Positions 1 through 7,722 of a stretch of DNA of 16,013 nucleotides are shown here, piece after piece. The DNA lies in NCBI GenBank assembly GCA_005789975.1, contig SXWC01000089.1, positions 1 through 16,013 of the forward strand. The letters run 5' to 3'. The translations under genes were made by a program, and so were the position numbers. The notes beneath the pieces were generated by a model. That model did not search any database, was not told the DNA's origin, and saw nothing but the letters and a program-made list of their open reading frames with translations. The stretch is from Planctomycetaceae bacterium (GTDB lineage Bacteria; Planctomycetota; Planctomycetia; Pirellulales; UBA1268). The first letter of the stretch is position 1. Each line of letters begins with the position of its first letter.

Positions 1-737
1 CCGGTCCGACCGGCTCCGGCAAGACGACCACGCTCTACTCCGCACTCTCCGAGCTCAACGAGGTGGAAGACAAGCTGATCACGACCGAGGACCCCGTCGA
101 ATACGACATCGACGGCATCGTGCAGGTGCCGATCGACGCCGACATCGGCAACACCTTCGCCGCCTGCCTCCGGGCGATCCTCCGGCAAGACCCGGACCGG
201 ATCCTCGTGGGGGAGATCCGCGACGTGGAGACGGCCGAAATCGCGGTGCAGGCCTCGCTCACCGGCCACATGGTGTTTTCGACGCTCCACACCAACGACG
301 CCCCCTCGACGGTCACCCGGCTCCGCGACATGGGGGTGCCGCCGTTCCTGATCACGGCGACGGTGGAGGCGATCCTCGCCCAGCGGCTCGTGCGGCGGAT
401 CTGCAAGTCCTGCCGGGAGGAGATCGTTCCCGGCGCCGACGTGCTGGCCGATCTCGAGCTGACGACCGATCAGGCCGTCGGCAGGAAGTTCTACCGCGGC
501 AAGGGCTGCGACAAGTGCAACAGCACCGGCTACAAGGGCCGGCTCGGCATCTACGAGCTGCTGATCATGAACGACGAGATGCGGGATATGATCATGCGAA
601 ATGCCTCCACCGAGGATCTCCGCGAGGCCGCCCGCCGGAATGGCATGGTGACCCTGCGTGACTCCGGCATGGAGGGCATCTTCGCCGGACTGACGACGGC
701 CGACGAGGTGATCCGCGAAACCATCCTGGATGCGTGA
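1..737 (+). CDS. gspE: Type II secretion/pilus assembly ATPase, GspE/PilB family (5' partial)
   Basis: Hexameric cytoplasmic ATPase that powers pseudopilus assembly. Only the C-terminal 244 residues are present; the reading frame is open from base 3 and the true start lies upstream. The fragment begins at the Walker A loop ([10 protein letters not shown], from base 3). It then shows the Asp box (ITTEDPVEY), Walker B (RILVGEIRD, about 198-224) and the His box ([12 protein letters not shown], about 264-299). A tetracysteine zinc motif follows: CKSC at 402-413 and CDKC at 507-518. This CxxC pair, followed by [12 protein letters not shown], is the hallmark of GspE/PilB and is absent from PilT-type retraction ATPases. 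All catalytic motifs visible are intact. The stop lies 2 nt before the preferred gspF ATG, so this is the first visible gene of the secretion operon. The family call is very secure. GspE rather than PilB is inferred from the downstream pseudopilin genes. Confidence 0.96.
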   Translation, partial: GPTGSGKTTTLYSALSELNEVEDKLITTEDPVEYDIDGIVQVPIDADIGNTFAACLRAILRQDPDRILVGEIRDVETAEIAVQASLTGHMVFSTLHTNDAPSTVTRLRDMGVPPFLITATVEAILAQRLVRRICKSCREEIVPGADVLADLELTTDQAVGRKFYRGKGCDKCNSTGYKGRLGIYELLIMNDEMRDMIMRNASTEDLREAARRNGMVTLRDSGMEGIFAGLTTADEVIRETILDA

Positions 738-739
738 CC

Positions 740-2071
740 ATGCCCACCTATCTCTTCGAAGCCATCGACGCGGCAACCGGCAAGGAAATCCGCGACACCG
801 TTGACGCCGCGACCGAAGCCGAGGCCCAGGCCACGATCCGGTCGATGGGCTACATGGTCACCAAGCTCAAGGCCCAGCGGGCGAAGGCCAACGCAGCCGC
901 GGTGTCCGGCGGGCGGAAGCCGGGGCGAACCTTCGTGATGGGGGGCGTGAAGGGCAAGGACCTCACCCTCTTCACCCGGCAGCTCTCGATCCTCCAGGAC
1001 GCCGGCCTGCCGATTCTCCGCAGCCTGAAGGTCTTGGCGGAGATGCAGAAGCCGGGCCGGCTGAAAAACTCGCTGCTCGACGTCTGCGACGAGATCGAGG
1101 GGGGGGCCACGCTTTCGGAGGCGCTCTCGAAGAGCCCCAAGGCGTTTGACCGCCTGTATTGCAACATGATCCGGGCCGGCGAGGCCGGCGGCGCCCTCGA
1201 GGTGATCCTCCGCAGGCTCGCGGAGTTCATGGAGCGGAGCGAGTCGCTCAGGCGGAAGGTGAAAGGCGCGCTCGTCTACCCGATCGTGGTGGTCTGCGTC
1301 GCCGTCGGCATCCTCACCTTCATCATGCTGAAGATCGTGCCCCAGTTCAAAAAGATCTTCGACGACTTCGGCAGCGAACTGCCGCCGATGACTCAGATCC
1401 TGATCGACATCTCGAACTGGGTGGCGGCCTACTGGTATCTGATTCCGGCGATTCCGTTCGGCATCAACCTGATCATCAAGGGGATCAAGCTGATCCCCTA
1501 CGGCCGTTTCGGCTGGGATCTCTTCACGCTCAAGATGCCGATCTTCGGGCCGTTGGTGGAGAAAAACATCCTGTCCCGCAGCGCCCGCACGCTGGGCACG
1601 CTCCTCTCCAGCGGCGTGCCGATTCTCGAGGCGCTCAACATCACGAAGGAGACCTCGGGCAACATGATGTTCGAGCGGCTCTTCGCGAAGGTCTCGGATT
1701 CGATCCGCGACGGCGAGTCGATCTCCAAGCCGCTCAAGGCCTATGCGATTCCGCCGTTCAACGCGGTGGCGCTGCTCTTCTGGGCGGTCTTCGCCCCGGT
1801 GATCGGGGTCCTCATGTATCTGATGCGCTACAAGAAGTCGGTCGTGGATGATCTCGTCGTCAACATGGTGGACGTGGGCGAGGAGTCGGGCGAGCTCGAC
1901 ACGATGCTCTACAAGGTGGCCGACACCTACGACGAGGAGGTGGCGGTGCTCACCGAAAGCCTGACGAGCCTCATGGAGCCGCTGTTGATCATCTTCCTCG
2001 GCGGTGCGGTGGGCTTCATCGTGATCGCCCTGTTCATGCCGCTGATCAAACTGATCCAGGATCTGTCGTGA
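740..2071 (+). CDS. gspF: Type II secretion inner-membrane platform protein GspF, with an extra hydrophobic insert
   Basis: Inner-membrane platform protein that couples the GspE ATPase to pseudopilin assembly. The start is taken at ATG 740, giving MPTYLFEAID, the usual GspF opening; a GTG at 734 overlapping the gspE stop would add two residues. The 443-residue protein has two T2SSF domains, starting near residues 77 (LFTRQLSILQDAGLPIL) and 277 (SARTLGTLLSSGVPIL). Each has the family GE(x)SG-type signature (RAGEAGGAL and VGEESGEL). Membrane segments are predicted at about 178-200, 231-250 and 414-437. The oddity is a further hydrophobic stretch at residues 340-362 (FNAVALLFWAVFAPVIG onward), ending in RYKK. 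It sits inside domain 2, between the DGESISKPL segment and the VGEESGEL motif, where GspF normally has only a short connection. The frame is intact and base composition does not change, so this looks like a real variant rather than an error. The stop overlaps the next gene's GTG start. Confidence 0.95.
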   Translation: MPTYLFEAIDAATGKEIRDTVDAATEAEAQATIRSMGYMVTKLKAQRAKANAAAVSGGRKPGRTFVMGGVKGKDLTLFTRQLSILQDAGLPILRSLKVLAEMQKPGRLKNSLLDVCDEIEGGATLSEALSKSPKAFDRLYCNMIRAGEAGGALEVILRRLAEFMERSESLRRKVKGALVYPIVVVCVAVGILTFIMLKIVPQFKKIFDDFGSELPPMTQILIDISNWVAAYWYLIPAIPFGINLIIKGIKLIPYGRFGWDLFTLKMPIFGPLVEKNILSRSARTLGTLLSSGVPILEALNITKETSGNMMFERLFAKVSDSIRDGESISKPLKAYAIPPFNAVALLFWAVFAPVIGVLMYLMRYKKSVVDDLVVNMVDVGEESGELDTMLYKVADTYDEEVAVLTESLTSLMEPLLIIFLGGAVGFIVIALFMPLIKLIQDLS

Positions 2072-3000
2072 CCACCAGCCGTCCTGCATGCCGTGTCGCG
2101 GACGCCCCCCGGCGCGTGCCGGGAGCGCGGGGGAGCGGCGCGACGTGTCGGCCGGTCCGCCGAGCCTTCACGCTCGTCGAGCTGCTGGTGGCGATCTCCA
2201 TCATCATCGTGCTGATGGGAGCCATCGCGACGGCGGCGGCGGCCGCGCGGGGCAGCCAGAAGAAGCTGTCCACCAAGGCGCTGATCGCCAAGCTCGACGC
2301 CATCATCCAGCAGCAGTATTTCTCGTACGCCGGGAGGTCGGTGGCGGCCAACGCGACGGCGGCCTCCGCCGCCGCCGCACGCCGGCAGATGGCGAGCGCC
2401 GACATGCCCGACTCGTGGGCCGAGGTCTTGGTCCTCAAGGGGGGAACGACGTCGCTGCTCACCTCCCCGGAGAGGAAGTTTCCCCTCAATGCCGCCCAGC
2501 GGGCCTACGTGGGGTATTACAACTCTGTGCTGCCGACGGCGGAGTTCGAGGATGCCGAGTGCCTGTTCATGATGGTGATGCTCGGGGGGCTCGCCGATTG
2601 CCTGGACTGCGGCGGTCTGGGCATCGCCGACAAGGGGGACAAGGACGGCGACAAGGCGCCCGAGTTCTGGGATGCCTGGGGCAACCCGATCGGCTTCATC
2701 CTCTGGCCGGCGGGGCTGGAAATCCCACCGGGAACGAAGGTTTTCTCCCCGACGGCCCCCTTCTCGGGCAGCGCCTCCGCGGGCGGCCGCGTGATGCGGC
2801 CCCTGATTTATTCCCGTGGACCCGACAAGGGAGCCACGCTCGGTGTCGCGAGCGGATCCCATATCCAGATGGGTGCCTCGTGCGGTGATCCCCAGAATGC
2901 GACCGTCGCGACATTCGCCGCGTTCGCGCCGCCGTCGGACGACCCCACCGATCGCAGGGCCGACAACATCACCAACCTCGACAGCGAGGTGAAGCCATGA
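2068..3000 (+). CDS. gspG: GspG-like major pseudopilin
   Basis: Probable main pseudopilus subunit, 310 residues against about 140-150 for classical GspG. From GTG 2068 (overlapping the gspF stop as GTGA) there is a 33-residue, Arg-rich leader. Then comes the prepilin motif RRA/FTLVELLVAISIIIVLMGAI, with Glu at mature position 5. Position -1 is Ala rather than the usual Gly. A GTG at 2116 would give a shorter leader. The GspG assignment rests on C-terminal features: DAWGNPIGFILWP (from residue 202), YSRGPDKGATLG (from 248) and DNITNLD (from 299). These match the D-WGNP, G-DG and DI-N-stretch order of GspG, whose C-terminal loop binds calcium. Extra sequence lies between the helix and WGNP: an Ala-rich helix, a CLDC pair near residue 178, and an Asp-rich run DKGDKDGDK near 188. 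Its position directly after gspF supports the call. It could instead be a lineage-specific prepilin with a GspG-like C-terminus. Confidence 0.86.
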   Translation: MTTSRPACRVADAPRRVPGARGSGATCRPVRRAFTLVELLVAISIIIVLMGAIATAAAAARGSQKKLSTKALIAKLDAIIQQQYFSYAGRSVAANATAASAAAARRQMASADMPDSWAEVLVLKGGTTSLLTSPERKFPLNAAQRAYVGYYNSVLPTAEFEDAECLFMMVMLGGLADCLDCGGLGIADKGDKDGDKAPEFWDAWGNPIGFILWPAGLEIPPGTKVFSPTAPFSGSASAGGRVMRPLIYSRGPDKGATLGVASGSHIQMGASCGDPQNATVATFAAFAPPSDDPTDRRADNITNLDSEVKP

Positions 3001-3962
3001 ACGCCTCGCGCGACGCCAAGGGCTTCACCCTCGTCGAGTTGATCGTGGTGGCCGCGTTGCTGGCGACCGTCTTCGGGCTGGTCGTCGGCGGGCTCGGTCG
3101 GCCCAATCTCGGTTCGAGTGTCCGCAGGTCGGCGCAGGATTTTGCATCGCGGCTGCTGGCGGTCCAGAGCCGGTCGCTTGGCAGGCGGGAGGGGGCCGCC
3201 CTCATCGTCGCCCCCAACAGCGACAACGCCAGGCTGGGGACGATCGTGCTCGACGCGGTGACGCCCGCCTGGACCAACTGCTCCGTCGCCGGTGGGATGC
3301 CCCCCGACGCTCCCCTGGCCACCTCCGCCAGCGTGGCCCTGACGGCGGGCACGCCCGCGCCCGCCGGGGCCTACAAGCTCCGTTTTCAGGCCGACAACGG
3401 TGGTCAGGTCTCGCCGTGGTTTGCGTTCTCGGCCGCGGCGGGCACGGTTGCTTTCCGCACGTCCGCCGGACAGACCTCCGGCAACACGATCTGGCCGCGT
3501 ACGGCCGACCAGGCGAGGCGGGCCATCATCGCCGCGTATCCGCTGCCGAGCGTCTCCGGCCCGGAGATGGCCAAGCTCGCGGCCATCGACTTGAGGCACA
3601 GCGGGGTCGGGGAAGACCCCGGGGTCGCCAACGGCTACGGCCGCTTCGAAGGCCTGGGCTCCATCGCCGTCGCGTACGAGCAGGTGGGCCGAGTCGGCGA
3701 GGTGATGCGGAAGGTGCAGGAATCACCCACGGCCGCCGACCAGCCCATCGAGCCGACCGGCGTCATCTATTTTCTCTTCGCTCCCCGGGCCGACATCCTC
3801 CAAAACCGCAACACCCTCGCCAACCCGCAGAGCATCTGGGTCGCGATCAATCCGCACACCGGCCGCGTGACCGTCGCCCAGAATGTCTCGCAGACGACCG
3901 AGGACACGCTGGCGATCCAAGCCGCCCGGGAAAAGGCGCGGGCCGGGTCGGCGAGCAAGTGA
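2997..3962 (+). CDS. gspH: GspH-like minor pseudopilin
   Basis: Prepilin-type protein of 321 residues, probably a minor pseudopilin that takes part in assembling the pseudopilus tip. ATG 2997 overlaps the upstream stop as ATGA. It gives a 9-residue leader MNASRDAKG, then FTLVELIVVAALLATVFGLVV, with Gly at -1 and Glu at +5, a canonical prepilin-peptidase site. After the helix, the segment SSVRRSAQDFASRLLAVQSRSL resembles the GspH region with an R-SA-x-LA-x-L-x-R pattern. The remainder is not strongly diagnostic; it ends in a charged tail (IQAAREKARAGSASK). The protein is about twice the length of classical GspH, as are the other pseudopilins here. The H assignment rests on the helix-following motif and the G-H-I gene order. 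The prepilin call is secure; the letter H is less so. Confidence 0.8.
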   Translation: MNASRDAKGFTLVELIVVAALLATVFGLVVGGLGRPNLGSSVRRSAQDFASRLLAVQSRSLGRREGAALIVAPNSDNARLGTIVLDAVTPAWTNCSVAGGMPPDAPLATSASVALTAGTPAPAGAYKLRFQADNGGQVSPWFAFSAAAGTVAFRTSAGQTSGNTIWPRTADQARRAIIAAYPLPSVSGPEMAKLAAIDLRHSGVGEDPGVANGYGRFEGLGSIAVAYEQVGRVGEVMRKVQESPTAADQPIEPTGVIYFLFAPRADILQNRNTLANPQSIWVAINPHTGRVTVAQNVSQTTEDTLAIQAAREKARAGSASK

Positions 3963-3966
3963 CCCC

Positions 3967-4851
3967 ATGACCATGAACACTTCCCATCCACGCCAGAGCG
4001 GCAACCCCGGCGCGACCGTCCGCGGCGGCCGTGACGGCATGACGCTGCTCGAGGTCCTGGTGGCCCTCGGAATCCTCGTCGCGGGCTTGGCGAGCGTCGC
4101 CTCGCTCATGCCCGCGGCCGGGGCGAGGCTCGCCGACGCCGCCGCCATCGACCGAGCCGGCACGCTCTCCGCCAATGCGTTGGCCGACCTGAGGAATCGC
4201 AATCGGCTCACGGCGGCGACGCTGTTTCCCGCCAACAACATCAAGATCGCCTTTCTGGGGAAACTCGCCGCGCTCGACGGGACAGTCCCCACGCCGTTCA
4301 ACACCGCGCCCTACGCGATGTATCCGGCGGTGATCCCGGCGGCGGAATACCTCGGGCAGGACGACGTTCGCCTGGAATCAGCCGACAAGTTCGTCGTGAA
4401 CGATGCGGGGGTCTGCTACGGAGCGACGGTCGTTCCGGCCGATCCGTCCCTCCCCGTCGCGGCCGGCAGTCGCGGCCGCGTCTCGATCGTGGTCTTCAAG
4501 AAGCCGCCGGTGGAGGCGTCGGCGCTGCTCGCCTTGACCAAGGTGTCGGGCGGGTTGTTTCGTCTGACGAACACCGGGACAGCGGGAGATGCCCTGCGAA
4601 AGAAGTTTTTCCCGGCCTGTTCGTGGTGCCTGGCACGAGACCTCGGCAACCTAAACCGAGTCCAGTGGCTGCACATCGGCAGTTCGTGGACGACGCAGAC
4701 GTACGTGGGCGGAACCCTGGTTTCCGGCAGCTCGTTCGTGTCGTTTTCGGATGCCACGTCGCCCATCATCACGTCGGCCACGACCTCGATGGTCGTGCAC
4801 GGCTTCACCCGGGTGCTGCGGGTGGACGAGCAACCGGTCATCCTCAAGTAG
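3967..4851 (+). CDS. gspI: GspI-like minor pseudopilin
   Basis: Minor pseudopilin of 294 residues, likely part of the tip complex with the J- and K-like proteins. The start at ATG 3967 lies 4 nt after the gspH stop; ATG 3973 is an alternative that removes two residues. A 24-residue leader ends in GGRDG, followed by MTLLEVLVALGILVAGLASVASLMPAAG. The G/MTLLEVLVAL form, with Met at +1 and Glu at +5, is characteristic of GspI. Downstream residues form a roughly 240-residue periplasmic part with no further motif that I recognise, much longer than the about 80 residues of a classical GspI. A WCLARDLGNLNRVQWLHIG stretch lies about two thirds along. The frame could be extended upstream into gspH, but that part would be antiparallel to nothing known and lacks a prepilin context, so the shorter start is preferred. 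Confidence 0.83.
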   Translation: MTMNTSHPRQSGNPGATVRGGRDGMTLLEVLVALGILVAGLASVASLMPAAGARLADAAAIDRAGTLSANALADLRNRNRLTAATLFPANNIKIAFLGKLAALDGTVPTPFNTAPYAMYPAVIPAAEYLGQDDVRLESADKFVVNDAGVCYGATVVPADPSLPVAAGSRGRVSIVVFKKPPVEASALLALTKVSGGLFRLTNTGTAGDALRKKFFPACSWCLARDLGNLNRVQWLHIGSSWTTQTYVGGTLVSGSSFVSFSDATSPIITSATTSMVVHGFTRVLRVDEQPVILK

Positions 4852-4875
4852 AGCCGAGAGAGGGAGAGGAGAGCC
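4852..4875 (+). promoter_or_regulatory. Purine-rich ribosome binding site before gspK
   Basis: The 29 nt between the gspI stop and the gspK ATG at 4881 are strongly purine-rich and contain GAGGAG-like sequence. GGAG at 4868-4871 leaves a 9-nt spacer. This is the clearest Shine-Dalgarno in the operon, where most other starts rely on overlap with the upstream stop. It decides the gspK start against the long upstream extension of the same frame. Confidence 0.6.
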
Positions 4876-4880
4876 ATCCC

Positions 4881-6794
4881 ATGAAGACGCCCCGCCCGAC
4901 AGGCCACGCGATTCAGGGTCGCCGCGGCATGCTGCTGCTCCTCGTGCTGAGCATGCTGACCCTCTTCGTGCTCATGGGGGCACTGGCGCTCGTGATCGCC
5001 ACGCGGGCCCGCACGAGCGCGCGGGCCTTTGCGGACTTCAACGGGGGCGGCAACAACGCGCCGGTGATCGCGAAAACGATGCTCGACGAGGCCCTGCTCC
5101 TGCTGATTCGCGGCTCCAAGGATCCCGCCGTGAATGGGCTGCTCGGAAACGACAGCCTTCTCAAGGACATGTACGGCACCACGGGCGGCCGCTTCGACGA
5201 CGAGGGGTATGACTCCTTCGACGACTCCAACCGCTTCATGACGCAGGTGTCGCTCGACGCGATGGGCCGGGTCGCGAGCGTGCCCCGTCCGGCATTCGCC
5301 AATCGCGGGACGGCGGCCACGGTGGACAACGACAGTGACGGCGTGCTCGACAGCGTCTGGATTCCCGCGGTGCCGGGGGGGCCGGGCCTGCTGCCGCCGC
5401 TGTCGGTGGCCACCGGCAAGCCGCTGGGGTTCCGGGTGTCGTATCTCGTGCTCGATCTCGACGGACGGGTCAATGTCAACACCCACGGTGGCCGGATGGA
5501 GGATCTGGCGATCAACAGCGGCGGGCCCGCCGAGGTCAACCCGGCACCGCTCTGGTCCACCGGCTCGACGATCTGGAGCGGAACCATGCTCATGGCGGGC
5601 AACGGCGTGACGACGTCGTCATCGACGCCCCTGCCCGCCGACCAGTGGCGGCGGCCTCCCGTGATGGGTCGCCAGGTGAGCGGCCGATTCGGCGGCTTCA
5701 CGGGGGGGACCAACGCGGGGGGCCAGCCGGAGTTCACCTACTCCCTGCGGCTCGATCTCGATGCCCCCCGGCCGGCCGTAAGCGGCACCACGGCGTCGCA
5801 AAATCCCTTCACGCTCGGCGAGCTCGAACGCGTGCTGCGTCAGTTTGATCCGGACGCCAGCACGCTGCCGCCACGGCTGGCGGCGATCTTCCACGACCAG
5901 GCGGAGCGGGCCCGCATGCGGATCACCACCGACAGCTGGAGCACGCCCGGGGCTCGCTACGAAATCAGGTGGGAAGCCGATAACAGCGGCGTGGTGGACG
6001 AAAGGACGGACTGGGCGGCGATCTGGCCTCTCGTCGTGCTGGCGGGAGCCCCCGAGGCCGACGCGAAACAGTGGGTCGCCAATCTGCTCGACTTCCGTGA
6101 CAAGGACGTGGCCAGCACCCCCTTCGCGGGCGGCGTCAGGGGTGTGGAGCCCTCGAGGCTGACCTTCGTCGTCCCCGGGGGCTGGGACGACGGGCGTTTT
6201 CGCAGCTACGCCGAGCTGCTCGCCGTGCCCCGGGGCACCGAGACGGAAATCGAACAGCGGAAAGCCGACAACCAGCCGCTGGTCTCGCTGATCAAGGATT
6301 ACCCGAAGATCCTCGATTACCTGGCGGTCACTTTCTTCAAAAGCACGCTCGACGTGAATCCGAACCGTGAGCCCGGCCGGGTGAACATCAACACCTGTGA
6401 CGGAGAGGTCTGGAAGGTGCTCCTCGGCAGCGGCAGCACGGCCAACCCGTTTGAAACGCCGTCGAATCCGAACGCACAGCCTCCGACGCCCGCCAGGCAC
6501 ATGTCGGAGATCCTCCTGCAGACACCGCTGGTTTTCTCCGACGCCAGCTACGACGTGCGGAGCGTCAACCACACGGTCGCCAATCGGCTCGCCAACGTGG
6601 CGACCGTGCGATCGCACGTGTTCGCGGTCTGGATCACGCTCGAGATCACCGATCCCGACGCCCCCGACCAGCCGACCTACCACCGGCTCTTCGCCATCGT
6701 CGATCGCTCCATTCTCGTGCCGTTCACGGCGGCGACCGAGGGAAAAAACGAGAACTTCCGCGACATCATCCGCCTGCGGCGGTTTCTCAACTGA
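4881..6794 (+). CDS. gspK: GspK-like minor pseudopilin, enlarged
   Basis: 637 residues, about twice the usual GspK length. The start at ATG 4881 follows a good ribosome binding site and gives a 16-residue leader ending GRRG. The helix MLLLLVLSMLTLFVLMGALALV follows and lacks Glu at +5, as GspK does and other pseudopilins do not. In known systems GspK caps the pseudopilus with GspI and GspJ. A DNDSDGVLD loop (D149, D151, D153, D157) has EF-hand or thrombospondin-3-like calcium spacing. It is followed by a GFRVSYLVLDLDGRVNVNTHG motif. Near the C-terminus, GRVNINTCDGEVWKVLLG resembles the INT-start helix-hairpin region of GspK. A long central part contains several Asp-rich segments and Arg-rich turns, and the end has HVFAVWITLEI and a FAIVDRS strand. 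I read it as a GspK homologue with a large insertion. It is the largest protein of the operon and sits before gspJ, the reverse of the enterobacterial order. Confidence 0.83.
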   Translation: MKTPRPTGHAIQGRRGMLLLLVLSMLTLFVLMGALALVIATRARTSARAFADFNGGGNNAPVIAKTMLDEALLLLIRGSKDPAVNGLLGNDSLLKDMYGTTGGRFDDEGYDSFDDSNRFMTQVSLDAMGRVASVPRPAFANRGTAATVDNDSDGVLDSVWIPAVPGGPGLLPPLSVATGKPLGFRVSYLVLDLDGRVNVNTHGGRMEDLAINSGGPAEVNPAPLWSTGSTIWSGTMLMAGNGVTTSSSTPLPADQWRRPPVMGRQVSGRFGGFTGGTNAGGQPEFTYSLRLDLDAPRPAVSGTTASQNPFTLGELERVLRQFDPDASTLPPRLAAIFHDQAERARMRITTDSWSTPGARYEIRWEADNSGVVDERTDWAAIWPLVVLAGAPEADAKQWVANLLDFRDKDVASTPFAGGVRGVEPSRLTFVVPGGWDDGRFRSYAELLAVPRGTETEIEQRKADNQPLVSLIKDYPKILDYLAVTFFKSTLDVNPNREPGRVNINTCDGEVWKVLLGSGSTANPFETPSNPNAQPPTPARHMSEILLQTPLVFSDASYDVRSVNHTVANRLANVATVRSHVFAVWITLEITDPDAPDQPTYHRLFAIVDRSILVPFTAATEGKNENFRDIIRLRRFLN

Positions 6795-6806
6795 GGCGGT
6801 GAACCC

Positions 6807-7718
6807 ATGATTCCGACAGCCCCGCTCCACCACGCACGGCGCCGGCGCCGCGATGCCGGCTTCAGCCTGGTGGAGGTGTTCATCGCCATGGCGCTCACCC
6901 TCCTTGCGATGGCCTCCGTGGCGACGCTCTTCGGGATGTTTGGCCGCACGGTGTCGCAGAGCCAGGCGGCCGTGGATCTGAACGCCCGAATCCGCACCGC
7001 GGCGTCACAACTGCGGCAGGACCTCCACGGTGTCACCGTCACGACCAGGCCGTGGGTGCGGCCGGAGGCGAATGCCGGCTACTTCGAGATCGTCGATGGT
7101 TCCCCCGCCACCCCGGACCGCCTGATGGCCACCACCACGGCTCTCGGCAAACCGTTCGTGGGGCCGCTGCAGGTCACCAGTACCACCATGATCGGGTTCG
7201 AAAGCCCGTTTGCCGAGGTGGTCTGGTTCTGCCGGCCCACCAGCCCCGCCGAGACGTTCGCAGGCCAGACCCTCTACAACCTCTACCGCCGGCAACTCTT
7301 CGTCTCGGCGACGCCGGCCGCCGGCTTGTTCGCGACCGGTGTTTGGCAGCTGATAAACCGTTCGCGGACGGATCTCTCCTGCGGAAACCTGGGCAACAAG
7401 ATGGTTTCCAACAGTCTTGCCGACCTGTCCCGGCCGGCGAATCGCTTCTGGGCCATTTCCGGCGCCAACCCGACCCTGAGCTCGCCCCGGGTGGGCGAGG
7501 ACATCATCCTCGGCAATGTCATCACGTTTGACATCAAGGCATTGAAGGCCGGCGAGGCGGCCTATACCGACCAGTCGTTCAACACCGACTACCAGGACGG
7601 CGTCGCCCCGACCGCCGGTGCCCCCCTGCTCGGTGTCGAAGTTCGCATCCGGTGCGTGGATCCCTCCAGCAAGCAGGTGCGGCAGATTACCGTGGTTCAC
7701 ACGTTCGAGGGGCTGTGA
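6807..7718 (+). CDS. gspJ: GspJ-like minor pseudopilin
   Basis: 303-residue prepilin-type protein, a probable tip component next to GspI and GspK. ATG 6807 lies 12 nt after the gspK stop and is preceded by GAGGCGGTGA, a plausible ribosome binding site. The 18-residue leader contains five consecutive Arg and ends DAG. It is followed by FSLVEVFIAMALTLLAMASVATLFGMF (Gly -1, Glu +5). After the helix, the segment ARIRTAASQLRQDLHGVTV matches the GspJ pattern of an R-x-x-L-x-x-DL helix. The rest, with strands such as MIGFESPFAEVVWFCRP and LYNLYRRQLFV and ending VRQITVVHTFEGL, resembles the beta-rich periplasmic part of GspJ, which is usually about 200 residues. The call of J rather than another minor pseudopilin rests on this helix motif and on its neighbours. 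Confidence 0.8.
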   Translation: MIPTAPLHHARRRRRDAGFSLVEVFIAMALTLLAMASVATLFGMFGRTVSQSQAAVDLNARIRTAASQLRQDLHGVTVTTRPWVRPEANAGYFEIVDGSPATPDRLMATTTALGKPFVGPLQVTSTTMIGFESPFAEVVWFCRPTSPAETFAGQTLYNLYRRQLFVSATPAAGLFATGVWQLINRSRTDLSCGNLGNKMVSNSLADLSRPANRFWAISGANPTLSSPRVGEDIILGNVITFDIKALKAGEAAYTDQSFNTDYQDGVAPTAGAPLLGVEVRIRCVDPSSKQVRQITVVHTFEGL

Positions 7719-7722
7719 CACA

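Noticed and set aside
551..2089. A 512-codon minus-strand frame opposite gspF
   Set aside because: It is rich in His, Arg, Glu and Asp without domain pattern and lies opposite a well-supported GspF, so it is a codon-bias shadow.
2230..2250. GC-rich run of alanine codons in the GspG-like gene
   Set aside because: It encodes part of the long N-terminal helix and is too short and ordinary to count as a repeat element.
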